Notes: generated from the sequence alone by a model not told the origin. DNA of 7,181 nucleotides from Polaribacter sp. (GCA_030731695.1 JANQTK010000236.1:1-7181), one strand, 5' to 3'. Counted from the first letter of the stretch, positions 1-6,639 are shown. Made by a program: numbers and translations.

Positions 1-515
1 GTTTTTTCGAAAGCATTTTTAGAAATTCCCATATTGAAACTTCTGGGCTGAAACTTTCCAACAGCTTGTTTTTTTCCACGAATTCCACCAGTTGTCAACA
101 CAGAAGTCATGGAATAATTGATAGCTTTCTGCAATGCTGTAAAACTTTCATGAGCAGCATCAGGACCTCCAAAAGCATCTGTAAAGTTAATTTCTAAAGC
201 ATTTTTTGTTTCATACATATATTGTTTTGGAACAATTACATCCGAATCTAAAATGATAAAATAATTACCTGAGGCTTGTTGCATTCCGAAATTACGACTT
301 GCTCCTGCTCCACTATTTTCTTTTAAAAAATATTTTATATTCAGTTGATTTTTAAACTTCTCGACTACTTTTTCACTCTTTTCAGAAGAACCATCTTCAA
401 TGACCAACACTTCAAAATCATCCTGAAAATCTTGTTGAGTCAAACTTTCTAATAATTCGTCAATTTCGTGTGGACGATTGTATACTGGGATGATAATGGA
501 AAAATTGAGTTTCAA
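1..515 (-). CDS. Glycosyltransferase family 2 protein, 3' end missing (cut by left window edge)
   Basis: Likely transfers a sugar from a nucleotide-sugar donor to a surface glycan or lipid acceptor at the cytoplasmic face of the membrane; the acceptor cannot be told from sequence. The 171 visible codons form the N-terminal half of a GT-A fold. IIIPVYNRP (about residues 7-15) is the nucleotide-binding strand, VIEDGS (38-43) follows, then SGAGASRN (68-75), and ILDSDV (88-93) carries the metal-binding DxD. A later stretch with GGPDAAH and GGIRGKK resembles a GT2 subgroup I remember from flavobacteria. The in-frame TGA at 543-545 leaves no ATG before the conserved domain, so the start is TTG at 513-515, giving MKLNFSIII. 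A TANNTTTG promoter about 30 bp upstream supports this start. The family assignment is firm; the substrate is unknown, and any C-terminal membrane segments would lie outside the window. Confidence 0.88.
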   Translation of the reverse strand, partial: MKLNFSIIIPVYNRPHEIDELLESLTQQDFQDDFEVLVIEDGSSEKSEKVVEKFKNQLNIKYFLKENSGAGASRNFGMQQASGNYFIILDSDVIVPKQYMYETKNALEINFTDAFGGPDAAHESFTALQKAINYSMTSVLTTGGIRGKKQAVGKFQPRSFNMGISKNAFEK

Positions 516-543
516 TGGAAATTTAGTTCGTTTTGATTTAGTT

Positions 544-575
544 CAAAAGTAAGAAATAAAAAAGTTGAAAAACAA
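544..575 (-). promoter_or_regulatory. Bacteroidota-type promoter for the glycosyltransferase gene
   Basis: On the minus strand TACTTTTG (551 down to 544) matches the Bacteroidota -7 consensus TANNTTTG exactly. A TTG (575-573) lies 21 bp upstream as the -33 element, within the spacing usual for this group. The predicted transcription start near 537-540 gives a leader of about 25 nt before the TTG start codon at 515. This is a motif match only; transcription is inferred. Confidence 0.55.
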
Positions 576-593
576 TGAATGTCTTTCAACTTT
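551..593 (-). terminator. AT-rich hairpin with U-tract, probable terminator of fabI transcription
   Basis: A perfect 10-bp inverted repeat, AAAGTTGAAA (561-570) and TTTCAACTTT (584-593), encloses a 13-nt loop. Read on the minus strand, the second arm runs straight into TTTATTTCTT, the layout of an intrinsic terminator. The stem has only two G-C pairs, so it may be leaky. Its loop and U-tract overlap the promoter elements of the next gene. Termination is inferred from shape alone. Confidence 0.5.
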
Positions 594-635
594 GATATAC
601 TTTTAAATTTAGAGTTTTCCTGAAGTTGGTAAACC

Positions 636-713
636 AGCTTAGCCCTGATTGAAGTGGCATCCTTTTTTTGTTTTTCACAAAAAAAGATAGAACGAAAAGC
701 AGGAAATAGCTTC
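636..713. ncRNA. Structured intergenic element resembling the Flavo-1 RNA motif
   Basis: This element lies just beyond the fabI stop codon. Read on the plus strand, AGC (641-643) can pair with GCT (709-711) and CCTG (644-647) with CAGG (700-703). A central perfect 10-bp hairpin, CTTTTTTTGT (662-671) with ACAAAAAAAG (677-686), is extended by an AT/AT pair across a bulged C661. The signature AGCCCTGAT...GGCATCC...GATAGAACG...GCAGGAAATAGCT matches, from memory, an element present in many copies in Flavobacterium genomes and similar to the Flavo-1 RNA described by comparative genomics. It could instead be a short dispersed DNA repeat, or part of the fabI 3' untranslated region. The family name and the strand are uncertain; the pairing is directly visible. 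Confidence 0.5.
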
Positions 714-722
714 TAAAAAAAA

Positions 723-1538
723 TTATTTTTCATCTACAAACTTACTCATTACTTCATCACTTACTCCCATATTTGAGAATCCACCATCATGAAATAAGTT
801 TTGTAGGGTTACTTTTTTTGTTAAATCTGAAAACATCGTAATTGTATAATCTGCACATTCTAAAGCAGTTGCATTTCCTAAAGGACTCATTTGATCTGCA
901 TATGCTAAAAATCCGTCAAATCCTTTTACACCACTTCCTGCAGTTGTTGGTGTTGGAGATTGCGAAATAGTATTGACACGAACTTTGTGATCACGTCCAA
1001 AAAAGTAGCCAAAACTACGTGCAATACTCTCTAAATAGGCTTTGTTATCAGCCATATCATTGTAATCAGGAAAGACTCTTTGTGCAGCCATGTAGGTTAA
1101 CGCAACAATACTTCCCCAATCATTCATGGCTTTTTTATTGTACAACACGTTCATAGTTTTGTGAAAAGAAACTGCTGAAATATCCCATCCTTTTGTGGTA
1201 AAATCGTAGTTAGAATCTGTATAATGCTTGCCTTTACGAACATTAACAGACATCCCAATTGAATGCAATACGAAGTCAATTTTACCACCTAAAATTTCCA
1301 TAGATTTTTCTACTAAATTGTTTAAATCATCCATAGAAGTGGCATCTGCTCCAATAACTTGAGATCCTGTTTTTTCTGCTAATGCATTTAACTCACCCAT
1401 TCTTAAGGCAATTGGCGCATTTGTTAACACAAATTGTGCTCCTTCTTCATGCGCTCTTTCCGCTACTTTCCATGCTATAGATTGCTCATTTAACGCTCCA
1501 AATATGATTCCTTTTTTTCCTTTTAGTAAATTGTACAT
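723..1538 (-). CDS. fabI: Enoyl-[acyl-carrier-protein] reductase (NADH), FabI
   Basis: Catalyses the last reduction of each fatty-acid elongation cycle, trans-2-enoyl-ACP to acyl-ACP, in the cytoplasm; in FabI-dependent species it is the triclosan target. The 271 residues match the usual length of about 260. The nucleotide-binding start is GIIFGALNEQSIAW (10-23), and LHSIG (91-95) is the FabI-type loop. The catalytic pair is Tyr159 and Lys166 (YNDMADNK, Tyr-x6-Lys), with the accessory tyrosine at 149 in LTY. The loop after the active site reads ISQSPTPTTAG where model enzymes have roughly ISAGPIRTLA. I recall this variant as normal for flavobacteria. The ATG start gives the expected MYNLLKGKKG N-terminus. 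The gene stands 108 bp after recN and is probably transcribed separately, with its own leader. Confidence 0.96.
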   Translation of the reverse strand: MYNLLKGKKGIIFGALNEQSIAWKVAERAHEEGAQFVLTNAPIALRMGELNALAEKTGSQVIGADATSMDDLNNLVEKSMEILGGKIDFVLHSIGMSVNVRKGKHYTDSNYDFTTKGWDISAVSFHKTMNVLYNKKAMNDWGSIVALTYMAAQRVFPDYNDMADNKAYLESIARSFGYFFGRDHKVRVNTISQSPTPTTAGSGVKGFDGFLAYADQMSPLGNATALECADYTITMFSDLTKKVTLQNLFHDGGFSNMGVSDEVMSKFVDEK

Positions 1539-1546
1539 ATTGTTAG

Positions 1547-1620
1547 TATTTAGTTTTTTAGTTGTTGGTTGTTGGTTTTTAGTTGCTAGCCTTTTAGCTT
1601 TTGACTTTCGACTTTTTTAC
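1547..1620 (-). repeat. Low-complexity GTT/TTAG-rich leader of fabI
   Basis: On the plus strand two tandem GTTGTTG units (1561-1574) are flanked by copies of TTTTTAGTTG, followed by TAGCCTTTTAGCTTTTGAC-type variation. On the transcribed minus strand this is an A/C-rich stretch of AACAACC and CTAAAA units. It would form most of the fabI 5' untranslated region if transcription starts near 1628. Similar low-complexity stretches occur upstream of other flavobacterial genes as I remember them. No ORF or stable hairpin is evident. Confidence 0.45.
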
Positions 1621-1634
1621 TTAAAACCGTTTTG

Positions 1635-1642
1635 CAAATATA
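1635..1642 (-). promoter_or_regulatory. Candidate -7 promoter element for fabI
   Basis: TATATTTG on the minus strand matches TANNTTTG exactly and sits just past the recN stop codon, about 97 bp before the fabI start. No TTG -33 element is found at the usual distance, so it may be weak or depend on an activator. A start near 1628 would give a leader of about 90 nt. This is motif evidence only. Confidence 0.4.
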
Positions 1643-1646
1643 AACT

Positions 1647-3299
1647 TTAATTTAATAATTCTTTTGCATGAATGATTGCTGATTCCGAAAGCTCTTTTCC
1701 ACTCAACATTTCTGCAATTTCTCTCACACGCTCTTTTGAGGTTAATTTTTTTAATTGCGTGGTTGTTTCTCCATTTATTTCTTCCTTAAAAACCTTGTAA
1801 TGTTGCGTTCCTTTGGCTGCAATTTGCGGCAGATGCGTAATGGTAATTACTTGCATATGTTGACTCATTTGTTGCATGATTGCTGCAATTTTATTAGAAA
1901 CCTCACCAGAAACTCCTGTGTCAATTTCATCGAAAATGATGGTTGGCAATTGCATGTTTTCTGATAATATTTTTTTGATAGAAAGCATAATTCGAGATAA
2001 TTCACCACCAGAAGCTACTTTTTTTAATTCCCCAAAATTACCGCCTTTATTGGCAGAAAAAAGGAATCCTAATTCATCTTTCCCGTTTGAAAAATACTGG
2101 TTTGTTGGGTTGATATTTATTGAAAAACGCGCATTGACCATTCCTAAATCAGACAATAATAACTGTAATTCCCTTAACAAACTAGGGACTACTTTTTTTC
2201 TTGATTCAGAAATTTTGAGAGCAACACTATCTAACTTAGCAGCAACAGTTTCAATTTCAATCTTTTTTTGTTTGATGATTTCATCCGCATTTTCAACTTG
2301 ACTTACTTTTTCTGACAATTCCTCCAAAACAACTAATAGTTCAGCATTCGAATTTACGTAGTGTTTTTTTTGTAAATTATACAAAAGTTGCAATCTATCA
2401 TTGATTTGTTCAGCTTCAATTGGATCAAATTCAACATTTTCATTCGCATCTTCTAGTTCAGTAACAATGTCGTCTAACTCTATTTTTACACTGGTAATTC
2501 TACTTGATAATTCTTGATATTCTTTCGAAAAAGGTGCAATTTTAGACAAGCGATTTTCTAAAGTGAACAGTAAATTTTGAATTCCAATTTCTTCATTCAC
2601 AGAAATCGATAGTGCTTCCGATAAATTGAGTTTAATATCTTCAATATTATTCAATTTTTCAAGCTTTTCTTCTAATTCTCCTTGTTCATCAACTAATATC
2701 TTGGCTTTATCTAATTCATTGAATAAGTGCAAATTATAATCATATTGTAGGTTTGCTTCTTGCTGATTTTTTTCTAATTTTTCTAACTCTTTTTTAAGGT
2801 TCGCAAGGATTTTTAGACCCTTTTTATACGATTCAATGAAAAGACTATTTTTAGCCAATGCATCAATTATTGAAAACTGAAAGTTGGCATCAGACAATTG
2901 CATTGTTTGATGCTGTGAATGTACATCCATCAACAACGATTTTAAGTCATTTAACGCCGATAAATTAACAGGAGTATCATTCACAAACGCTCTTGATTTT
3001 CCTGATGGCAAAATTTCTCTTCTGATAATGGTCAGATTTTCGTAATCTAGCTCGGAAGTTTCAAAAAAGTCGTGTAAGTTATAGTTTGTAATGTCTAGTT
3101 TTGCTTCAACAACACACTTTTTCGTGGTGTCTTTTAAAGATGATAAATCAGCTCTGTTACCTAAAACCAATCCTAAAGCACCCAACAAAATGGATTTTCC
3201 AGCACCAGTTTCGCCAGTAATGATTGACAAACCTGATGAAAAATCAATCGTTAATTCATTGATTAATGCGTAGTTATTGATGGATAATTGTGTGAGCAA
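1647..3299 (-). CDS. recN: DNA repair protein RecN (SMC-like ATPase)
   Basis: Cytoplasmic SMC-family ATPase acting early in double-strand break repair, where it holds DNA ends or sister molecules together for RecA-dependent recombination. The 550 residues match full-length RecN. The N-terminal half-ATPase carries Walker A GETGAGKS (29-36). The middle (about 155-375) is rich in Glu, Lys and Leu heptads, the coiled-coil arms. The C-terminal half has the ABC signature SGGELSR (430-436), Walker B TIIFDEID (453-460) and the H-loop ITHLPQIAA (487-495), all intact. An in-frame TAA at 3312-3314 leaves no ATG upstream, so the start is TTG at 3297-3299, giving the typical MLTQLSINNYAL. It follows porD by 59 bp with no promoter motif seen, so it is probably co-transcribed. 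No LexA-type box was recognised. Confidence 0.96.
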   Translation of the reverse strand: MLTQLSINNYALINELTIDFSSGLSIITGETGAGKSILLGALGLVLGNRADLSSLKDTTKKCVVEAKLDITNYNLHDFFETSELDYENLTIIRREILPSGKSRAFVNDTPVNLSALNDLKSLLMDVHSQHQTMQLSDANFQFSIIDALAKNSLFIESYKKGLKILANLKKELEKLEKNQQEANLQYDYNLHLFNELDKAKILVDEQGELEEKLEKLNNIEDIKLNLSEALSISVNEEIGIQNLLFTLENRLSKIAPFSKEYQELSSRITSVKIELDDIVTELEDANENVEFDPIEAEQINDRLQLLYNLQKKHYVNSNAELLVVLEELSEKVSQVENADEIIKQKKIEIETVAAKLDSVALKISESRKKVVPSLLRELQLLLSDLGMVNARFSININPTNQYFSNGKDELGFLFSANKGGNFGELKKVASGGELSRIMLSIKKILSENMQLPTIIFDEIDTGVSGEVSNKIAAIMQQMSQHMQVITITHLPQIAAKGTQHYKVFKEEINGETTTQLKKLTSKERVREIAEMLSGKELSESAIIHAKELLN

Positions 3300-3358
3300 A
3301 ATTGGTAAATTTTAAAGAATAAAATTAACGAAATCTTTTCATAGATTGTATTAAAATC

Positions 3359-4246
3359 TTACTCTAAATTTCGCCACTTTGAACTATTATTTGGAGAAAT
3401 TTTTCTGAGTGATGTAACTAATCTAGCAGCATTTCTTGTTTTTGGTCCATCAGTATAAATATTAACAATTTCATCAGCTTTGGCATCAAAAAACACTCTG
3501 ATTAGATAATTTCCTACAGTTTTATTAAACAACGTTTCAATTTTCAATACGCTATCTTCAATGGTTTGCTTTGCGAAATCTTTATTAGCAGCAAAGTTAT
3601 CCATTCCTTTAATGTGATATTCGTACATCACATCTCTGAATATTTTTAAATTCGGGGATAATAAATCATCAATTAATAAAAAACGATTTTGTTTTCCAAC
3701 TACATTTTGCCAAGCAGCAATGCCACTTTGTTGCGCTTGTAACATTGCATTTTGTGCTTCTTTCAATTCAAATTCTCCACCATATTTTGAAAAAGAATCA
3801 GCATCAACACCTAAAATTGTATATATGTAAAAAACAATAGTAGACGTTAAATTGCTATCATAGGAGTTTCGGTTATAGATTATTGGATCAAATTCGTTGT
3901 ACCTAAAAGTAAAATCATTGTCCTTGATATTTAATAAAGGAGTTGCATACGAAGAGCCAAAAACAGGTCTTGAAGATTGAATTTGTAAGGTACCTGTAAA
4001 GGTATTGTCTTCTCTTGAGCTAATGATGATATTGATAGCGCAATCTACTCTTTCTTCAGGTTTTACAATTCTATTCGTCCATTTTGTTTGGTTGATAAAC
4101 TCTGTCAACGCTTTTTCTAAAGTCAGAAAAATTTGACGATTTGAACCTCCTATTTGTTCATAGTTGATTTTTACCAAACAATTTACTTCTTGTGAAAACA
4201 GATTGAAACACCATAAAAAGCTAGTAAAAAAAACAAGTTTACGCAT
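3359..4246 (-). CDS. porD: Type IX secretion system-associated protein PorD (DUF4835 family)
   Basis: Exported protein of a Bacteroidota family that databases list, as I recall, as DUF4835 or PorD and associate with type IX secretion; its biochemical role is not established. Residues 1-18 form a Sec signal peptide (MRK, then the hydrophobic VFFTSFLWCFNLFS) with likely cleavage before Gln19. Cys23 is not in a lipobox, so a soluble or peripheral periplasmic protein is expected. Family-typical segments are the mature start (EVNC...QIGGSNRQIF, 20-40), FINQTKWTNR (50-59) and the central RYNEFDPIIYNRNSYDSNL (115-133). Mature cysteines 23 and 69 could form a disulfide. The 295 residues match the family size of about 300. 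The start codon overlaps the coaBC stop by 8 nt (ATGCGTAA), implying translational coupling. The family call is strong; the function is by association. Confidence 0.85.
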   Translation of the reverse strand: MRKLVFFTSFLWCFNLFSQEVNCLVKINYEQIGGSNRQIFLTLEKALTEFINQTKWTNRIVKPEERVDCAINIIISSREDNTFTGTLQIQSSRPVFGSSYATPLLNIKDNDFTFRYNEFDPIIYNRNSYDSNLTSTIVFYIYTILGVDADSFSKYGGEFELKEAQNAMLQAQQSGIAAWQNVVGKQNRFLLIDDLLSPNLKIFRDVMYEYHIKGMDNFAANKDFAKQTIEDSVLKIETLFNKTVGNYLIRVFFDAKADEIVNIYTDGPKTRNAARLVTSLRKISPNNSSKWRNLE

Positions 4247-5450
4247 CTAATTTTTGTAAAATTTCGTTGATAATATCTTTGGCAACAGCTGTTTTTGACT
4301 TTAAATCAAATTCAGTTATGTTCAAATTTATATCAATAATAGTTATTTTATTTGTATTTGTAGCAAAACCCGCTCCTTTATCTTGCAAAGAATTTAAAAC
4401 AATCATGTCTAAATTTTTACGAGTTAATTTTGCACTTGCATTTTCAATTTCATTGTCCGTTTCTAATGCAAAACCAACTAAAAATTGTTGCTTTTTTATC
4501 TTACCTAACGAAGCTAAAATATCTTTGGTTGGTACTAACTCAATTGATAACGTTGCATCTTTCTTTTTTATTTTTTGATGAGCAATATTTTTCGGTTTGT
4601 AATCTGCAACTGCAGCTGATAAAATGGCAATATCAACCTCATTAAAATATTCGTGTGATGCATTGTACATTTCTTCCGCTGAAATTACATCAATTCTTTT
4701 GATAAAAGAATGTTTTACTTCTTGGTGAGTTGGACCTGTTACCAAAAAAACTTCAGCACCTAAATTAGCTGCTTGCTTGGCTATTTCAAATCCCATTTTT
4801 CCTGAAGAATGATTGCCAATAAAACGCACAGGATCAATAGCTTCATAGGTTGGACCTGCAGTGATCAGTACTTTTTTTCCACGCAAAGGTAGTTTTGACA
4901 AAATATCACTTTCAATAAAAGCAACTATATCTTCTGGCTCTGCCATTCTTCCTTCACCAACCAAACCACTTGCCAATTCACCTGAAGTTGCAGGAATCAT
5001 AACATTTCCAAAACTTTGTAATTTTTGAAGATTTTCTTTGGTTGAGGAATGTTTGTACATGTCTAAATCCATTGCTGGGGCAAAATATACTGGACATTTT
5101 GCTGATAAATAGGTTGCCAAAACCAAATTATCGCAAGTACCATTTGCCATTTTTGACAAGGTATTTGCAGTTGCTGGGGCTATAACTACATAATCAGCCC
5201 ACAAACCTAATTCAACATGATTGTTCCACAATTCGTTTTCGTTCTCTGTATCGTAAAACGAAGAATGAACAGGATTTTTAGAAAGAGTAGAAAGTGTAAG
5301 AGGTGTTATAAAATCTTTAGACGCAGGAGTCATCATTACTTTGACTTCTGCGCCTAATTTTATAAATAATCGAACTAAATTTGCTGATTTATAAGCGGCA
5401 ATTCCTGCAGTAATGCCTAAAAGAATTTTTTTTCCGCTTAAAACAGACAT
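4239..5450 (-). CDS. coaBC: Bifunctional phosphopantothenoylcysteine decarboxylase / phosphopantothenate-cysteine ligase
   Basis: Carries out two steps of coenzyme A synthesis in the cytoplasm: CTP-dependent ligation of cysteine to 4'-phosphopantothenate, then FMN-dependent decarboxylation to 4'-phosphopantetheine. The 403 residues match CoaBC. The N-terminal flavoprotein (about 1-185) shows GITAGIAAYKS (12-22), catalytic His78 in NNHVELGLWAD, and PATANT (92-97). The C-terminal synthetase (about 188-403) shows TAGPTYEAIDPVRFIGN followed by HSSGKMG (197-220), AAVADYKP (279-286), KIKK (293-296) and GFALET (326-331). Two decarboxylase positions are unusual: PAMDLDMY has Asp128 for the family Asn, and ASGLVGEGRM has Ser161 for the family Cys. 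I believe these are lineage traits rather than damage, since the frame is intact. Its ATG overlaps the omega stop codon by one base (TAATG). Confidence 0.95.
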   Translation of the reverse strand: MSVLSGKKILLGITAGIAAYKSANLVRLFIKLGAEVKVMMTPASKDFITPLTLSTLSKNPVHSSFYDTENENELWNNHVELGLWADYVVIAPATANTLSKMANGTCDNLVLATYLSAKCPVYFAPAMDLDMYKHSSTKENLQKLQSFGNVMIPATSGELASGLVGEGRMAEPEDIVAFIESDILSKLPLRGKKVLITAGPTYEAIDPVRFIGNHSSGKMGFEIAKQAANLGAEVFLVTGPTHQEVKHSFIKRIDVISAEEMYNASHEYFNEVDIAILSAAVADYKPKNIAHQKIKKKDATLSIELVPTKDILASLGKIKKQQFLVGFALETDNEIENASAKLTRKNLDMIVLNSLQDKGAGFATNTNKITIIDINLNITEFDLKSKTAVAKDIINEILQKLDA

Positions 5451-5770
5451 TATTCCGAATCTGGAGTTCTAAAATAAACTTTACCTTTTAACCATTCTTC
5501 AACAGCTAAAGCGGTTGGTTTTGGCAAACGCTCATAAAATTTAGAAACTTCGATTTGTTCTTTATTTTCAAAAACCTCTTCTAAACTGTCATTGTAAGTA
5601 GCAAATTCATCTAACTTATCAACCAATTCAATTTTTAAATCAGAATTGATTTGCTCTGCTCTTTTTGCAATGATTGAAATCGCCTCATAAATATTTTTTG
5701 TTGGCGCTTCAATTTCGTTTTTGTCATAAGTAATTGTACTTATAGCAGCTTTTGTATCCTTATAATCCAT
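5450..5770 (-). CDS. rpoZ: DNA-directed RNA polymerase omega subunit, Bacteroidota type
   Basis: Small subunit that wraps the beta' chain and aids RNA polymerase assembly. Residues 26-41, NIYEAISIIAKRAEQI, align with the omega/Rpb6 core (N-x-(F/Y)-E/D...AKRA-x-Q-(I/M)), the only part conserved across phyla. The rest is lineage-specific: an acidic middle (about 48-75) and a C-terminus with RLPKPTALAVEEWLKGK (81-97). The 106 residues fall in the bacterial omega range of about 70-110. The ATG at 5768-5770 follows the bamD stop by 10 A-rich bases and gives the N-terminus MDYKDTKAAI. Its stop shares a base with the coaBC start. Its place between bamD and coaBC, the gene order I remember for this phylum, supports the call; E. 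coli-type omega shows only weak similarity outside the core. Confidence 0.85.
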   Translation of the reverse strand: MDYKDTKAAISTITYDKNEIEAPTKNIYEAISIIAKRAEQINSDLKIELVDKLDEFATYNDSLEEVFENKEQIEVSKFYERLPKPTALAVEEWLKGKVYFRTPDSE

Positions 5771-5780
5771 TTTTTTATTT

Positions 5781-6635
5781 TTATTTTGAATCTTCTAATT
5801 CTTTAGATTTTGCAATAAGATCGTCTATTCTTTCTTTTTCTTTTTGCAATTTTGCAACCATTTTATCCACTTCCGTTTTAAACTTCGTTTCAGGATAATT
5901 TCTTATTAATTTTTCATAAGCTTCCATAGCATCTTTGATACGCTCTGGTTTTCTTCTGTCGTAACTTTTCAACGTAAAATCGTGCGCCGCTTTTAATCGA
6001 TAATACAAGGCTTCTTCTTTGAACTCAGAACCTAAATAATCCTCTAATAAATTATCAAAAGCCTGAATAGCAGCTTTGTAATTTCTCATATCATAATCAG
6101 CAGTTGTGTAATAGGTCTTTGCGATTTCGAAATACTTTTTCTGTAGTTTATAGCGTAATTCTTTATAATGCTTATTTGCTTCTTCTAATTTATCTGAAGT
6201 TGGAAATGCATTGATAAAACTTTGAAAAGATTCTAATGCTTTTTCAGTATCTGTAGGATCTTTACTAAATTCTGGTGATGCTAATTTATAACTCAATGCA
6301 GAGGCAAAAGAGGCTTCTTCTAACTTTGAACTGGTTGGATAATTCTTTGCAAAACGATCAAAATAATAGCCTGCTGTTTGATAATTTTTTTCATTGAAAT
6401 TAGATTGAGCAACCATAAATTGGATTCTTTCCATTTGTGGTTTTCCTCTGTATGCAGGTGTTATTTTTTCGAACAAACGAATGGCTTTTCCGAACTTTTG
6501 AGATTCGTACATTTTTACAGCCATTTTGTATTGGTCTTCAACAGTACCTTTATTCAACACTTTTTGATATTCTCCACATGAGAATAATAAAAGGCTGACA
6601 GCTACTAAATACGCTAAATTTTTAAATTTTTGCAT
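5781..6635 (-). CDS. bamD: Outer membrane protein assembly factor BamD (TPR lipoprotein)
   Basis: Essential periplasm-facing lipoprotein of the BAM complex, which folds beta-barrel proteins into the outer membrane with BamA. A lipoprotein signal (MQKFKNLAYL then a hydrophobic run) ends in the lipobox LFSC, with Cys20 as the acylated residue. The residues after it, GEYQKVL, lack the acidic surface-export signal of Bacteroidota surface lipoproteins, which fits a periplasmic orientation. About five TPR-like helix pairs span 33-255; recognisable pieces are YESQKFGKAIRLFEKI, FDRFAKNYPTS, FQSFINAFPTS, AIQAFDNLLEDY and AYEKLIRNYPET. A charged helix (about 256-284) closes the protein. The 284 residues are slightly longer than the E. 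coli protein (about 245), as usual in this phylum. It is the probable first gene of the bamD-rpoZ-coaBC-porD-recN operon. Confidence 0.92.
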   Translation of the reverse strand: MQKFKNLAYLVAVSLLLFSCGEYQKVLNKGTVEDQYKMAVKMYESQKFGKAIRLFEKITPAYRGKPQMERIQFMVAQSNFNEKNYQTAGYYFDRFAKNYPTSSKLEEASFASALSYKLASPEFSKDPTDTEKALESFQSFINAFPTSDKLEEANKHYKELRYKLQKKYFEIAKTYYTTADYDMRNYKAAIQAFDNLLEDYLGSEFKEEALYYRLKAAHDFTLKSYDRRKPERIKDAMEAYEKLIRNYPETKFKTEVDKMVAKLQKEKERIDDLIAKSKELEDSK

Positions 6636-6639
6636 TCGG

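Noticed and set aside
1755..2301. Open frames of 69 and 141 codons on the plus strand within recN
   Set aside because: They lie wholly antisense to the conserved ATPase and coiled-coil region of recN, resemble no family I know, and their sequence follows from recN codon use.
3091..3273. Plus-strand open frame of 60 codons opposite the recN Walker A region
   Set aside because: Antisense to the best-conserved part of recN, with no independent support.
3300..3358. Separate promoter for recN in the 59-bp gap after porD
   Set aside because: No TANNTTTG or paired TTG motif was found on the minus strand; co-transcription with porD is simpler.
4267..4645. Plus-strand open frames of 103 and 71 codons inside coaBC, with hydrophobic runs
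   Set aside because: Antisense shadows of coaBC; hydrophobic stretches are expected when AT-rich genes are read backwards, and there is no promoter or start context.
6378..6581. Plus-strand open frame of 67 codons inside bamD
   Set aside because: Antisense to the TPR region of bamD, with no recognisable protein features.
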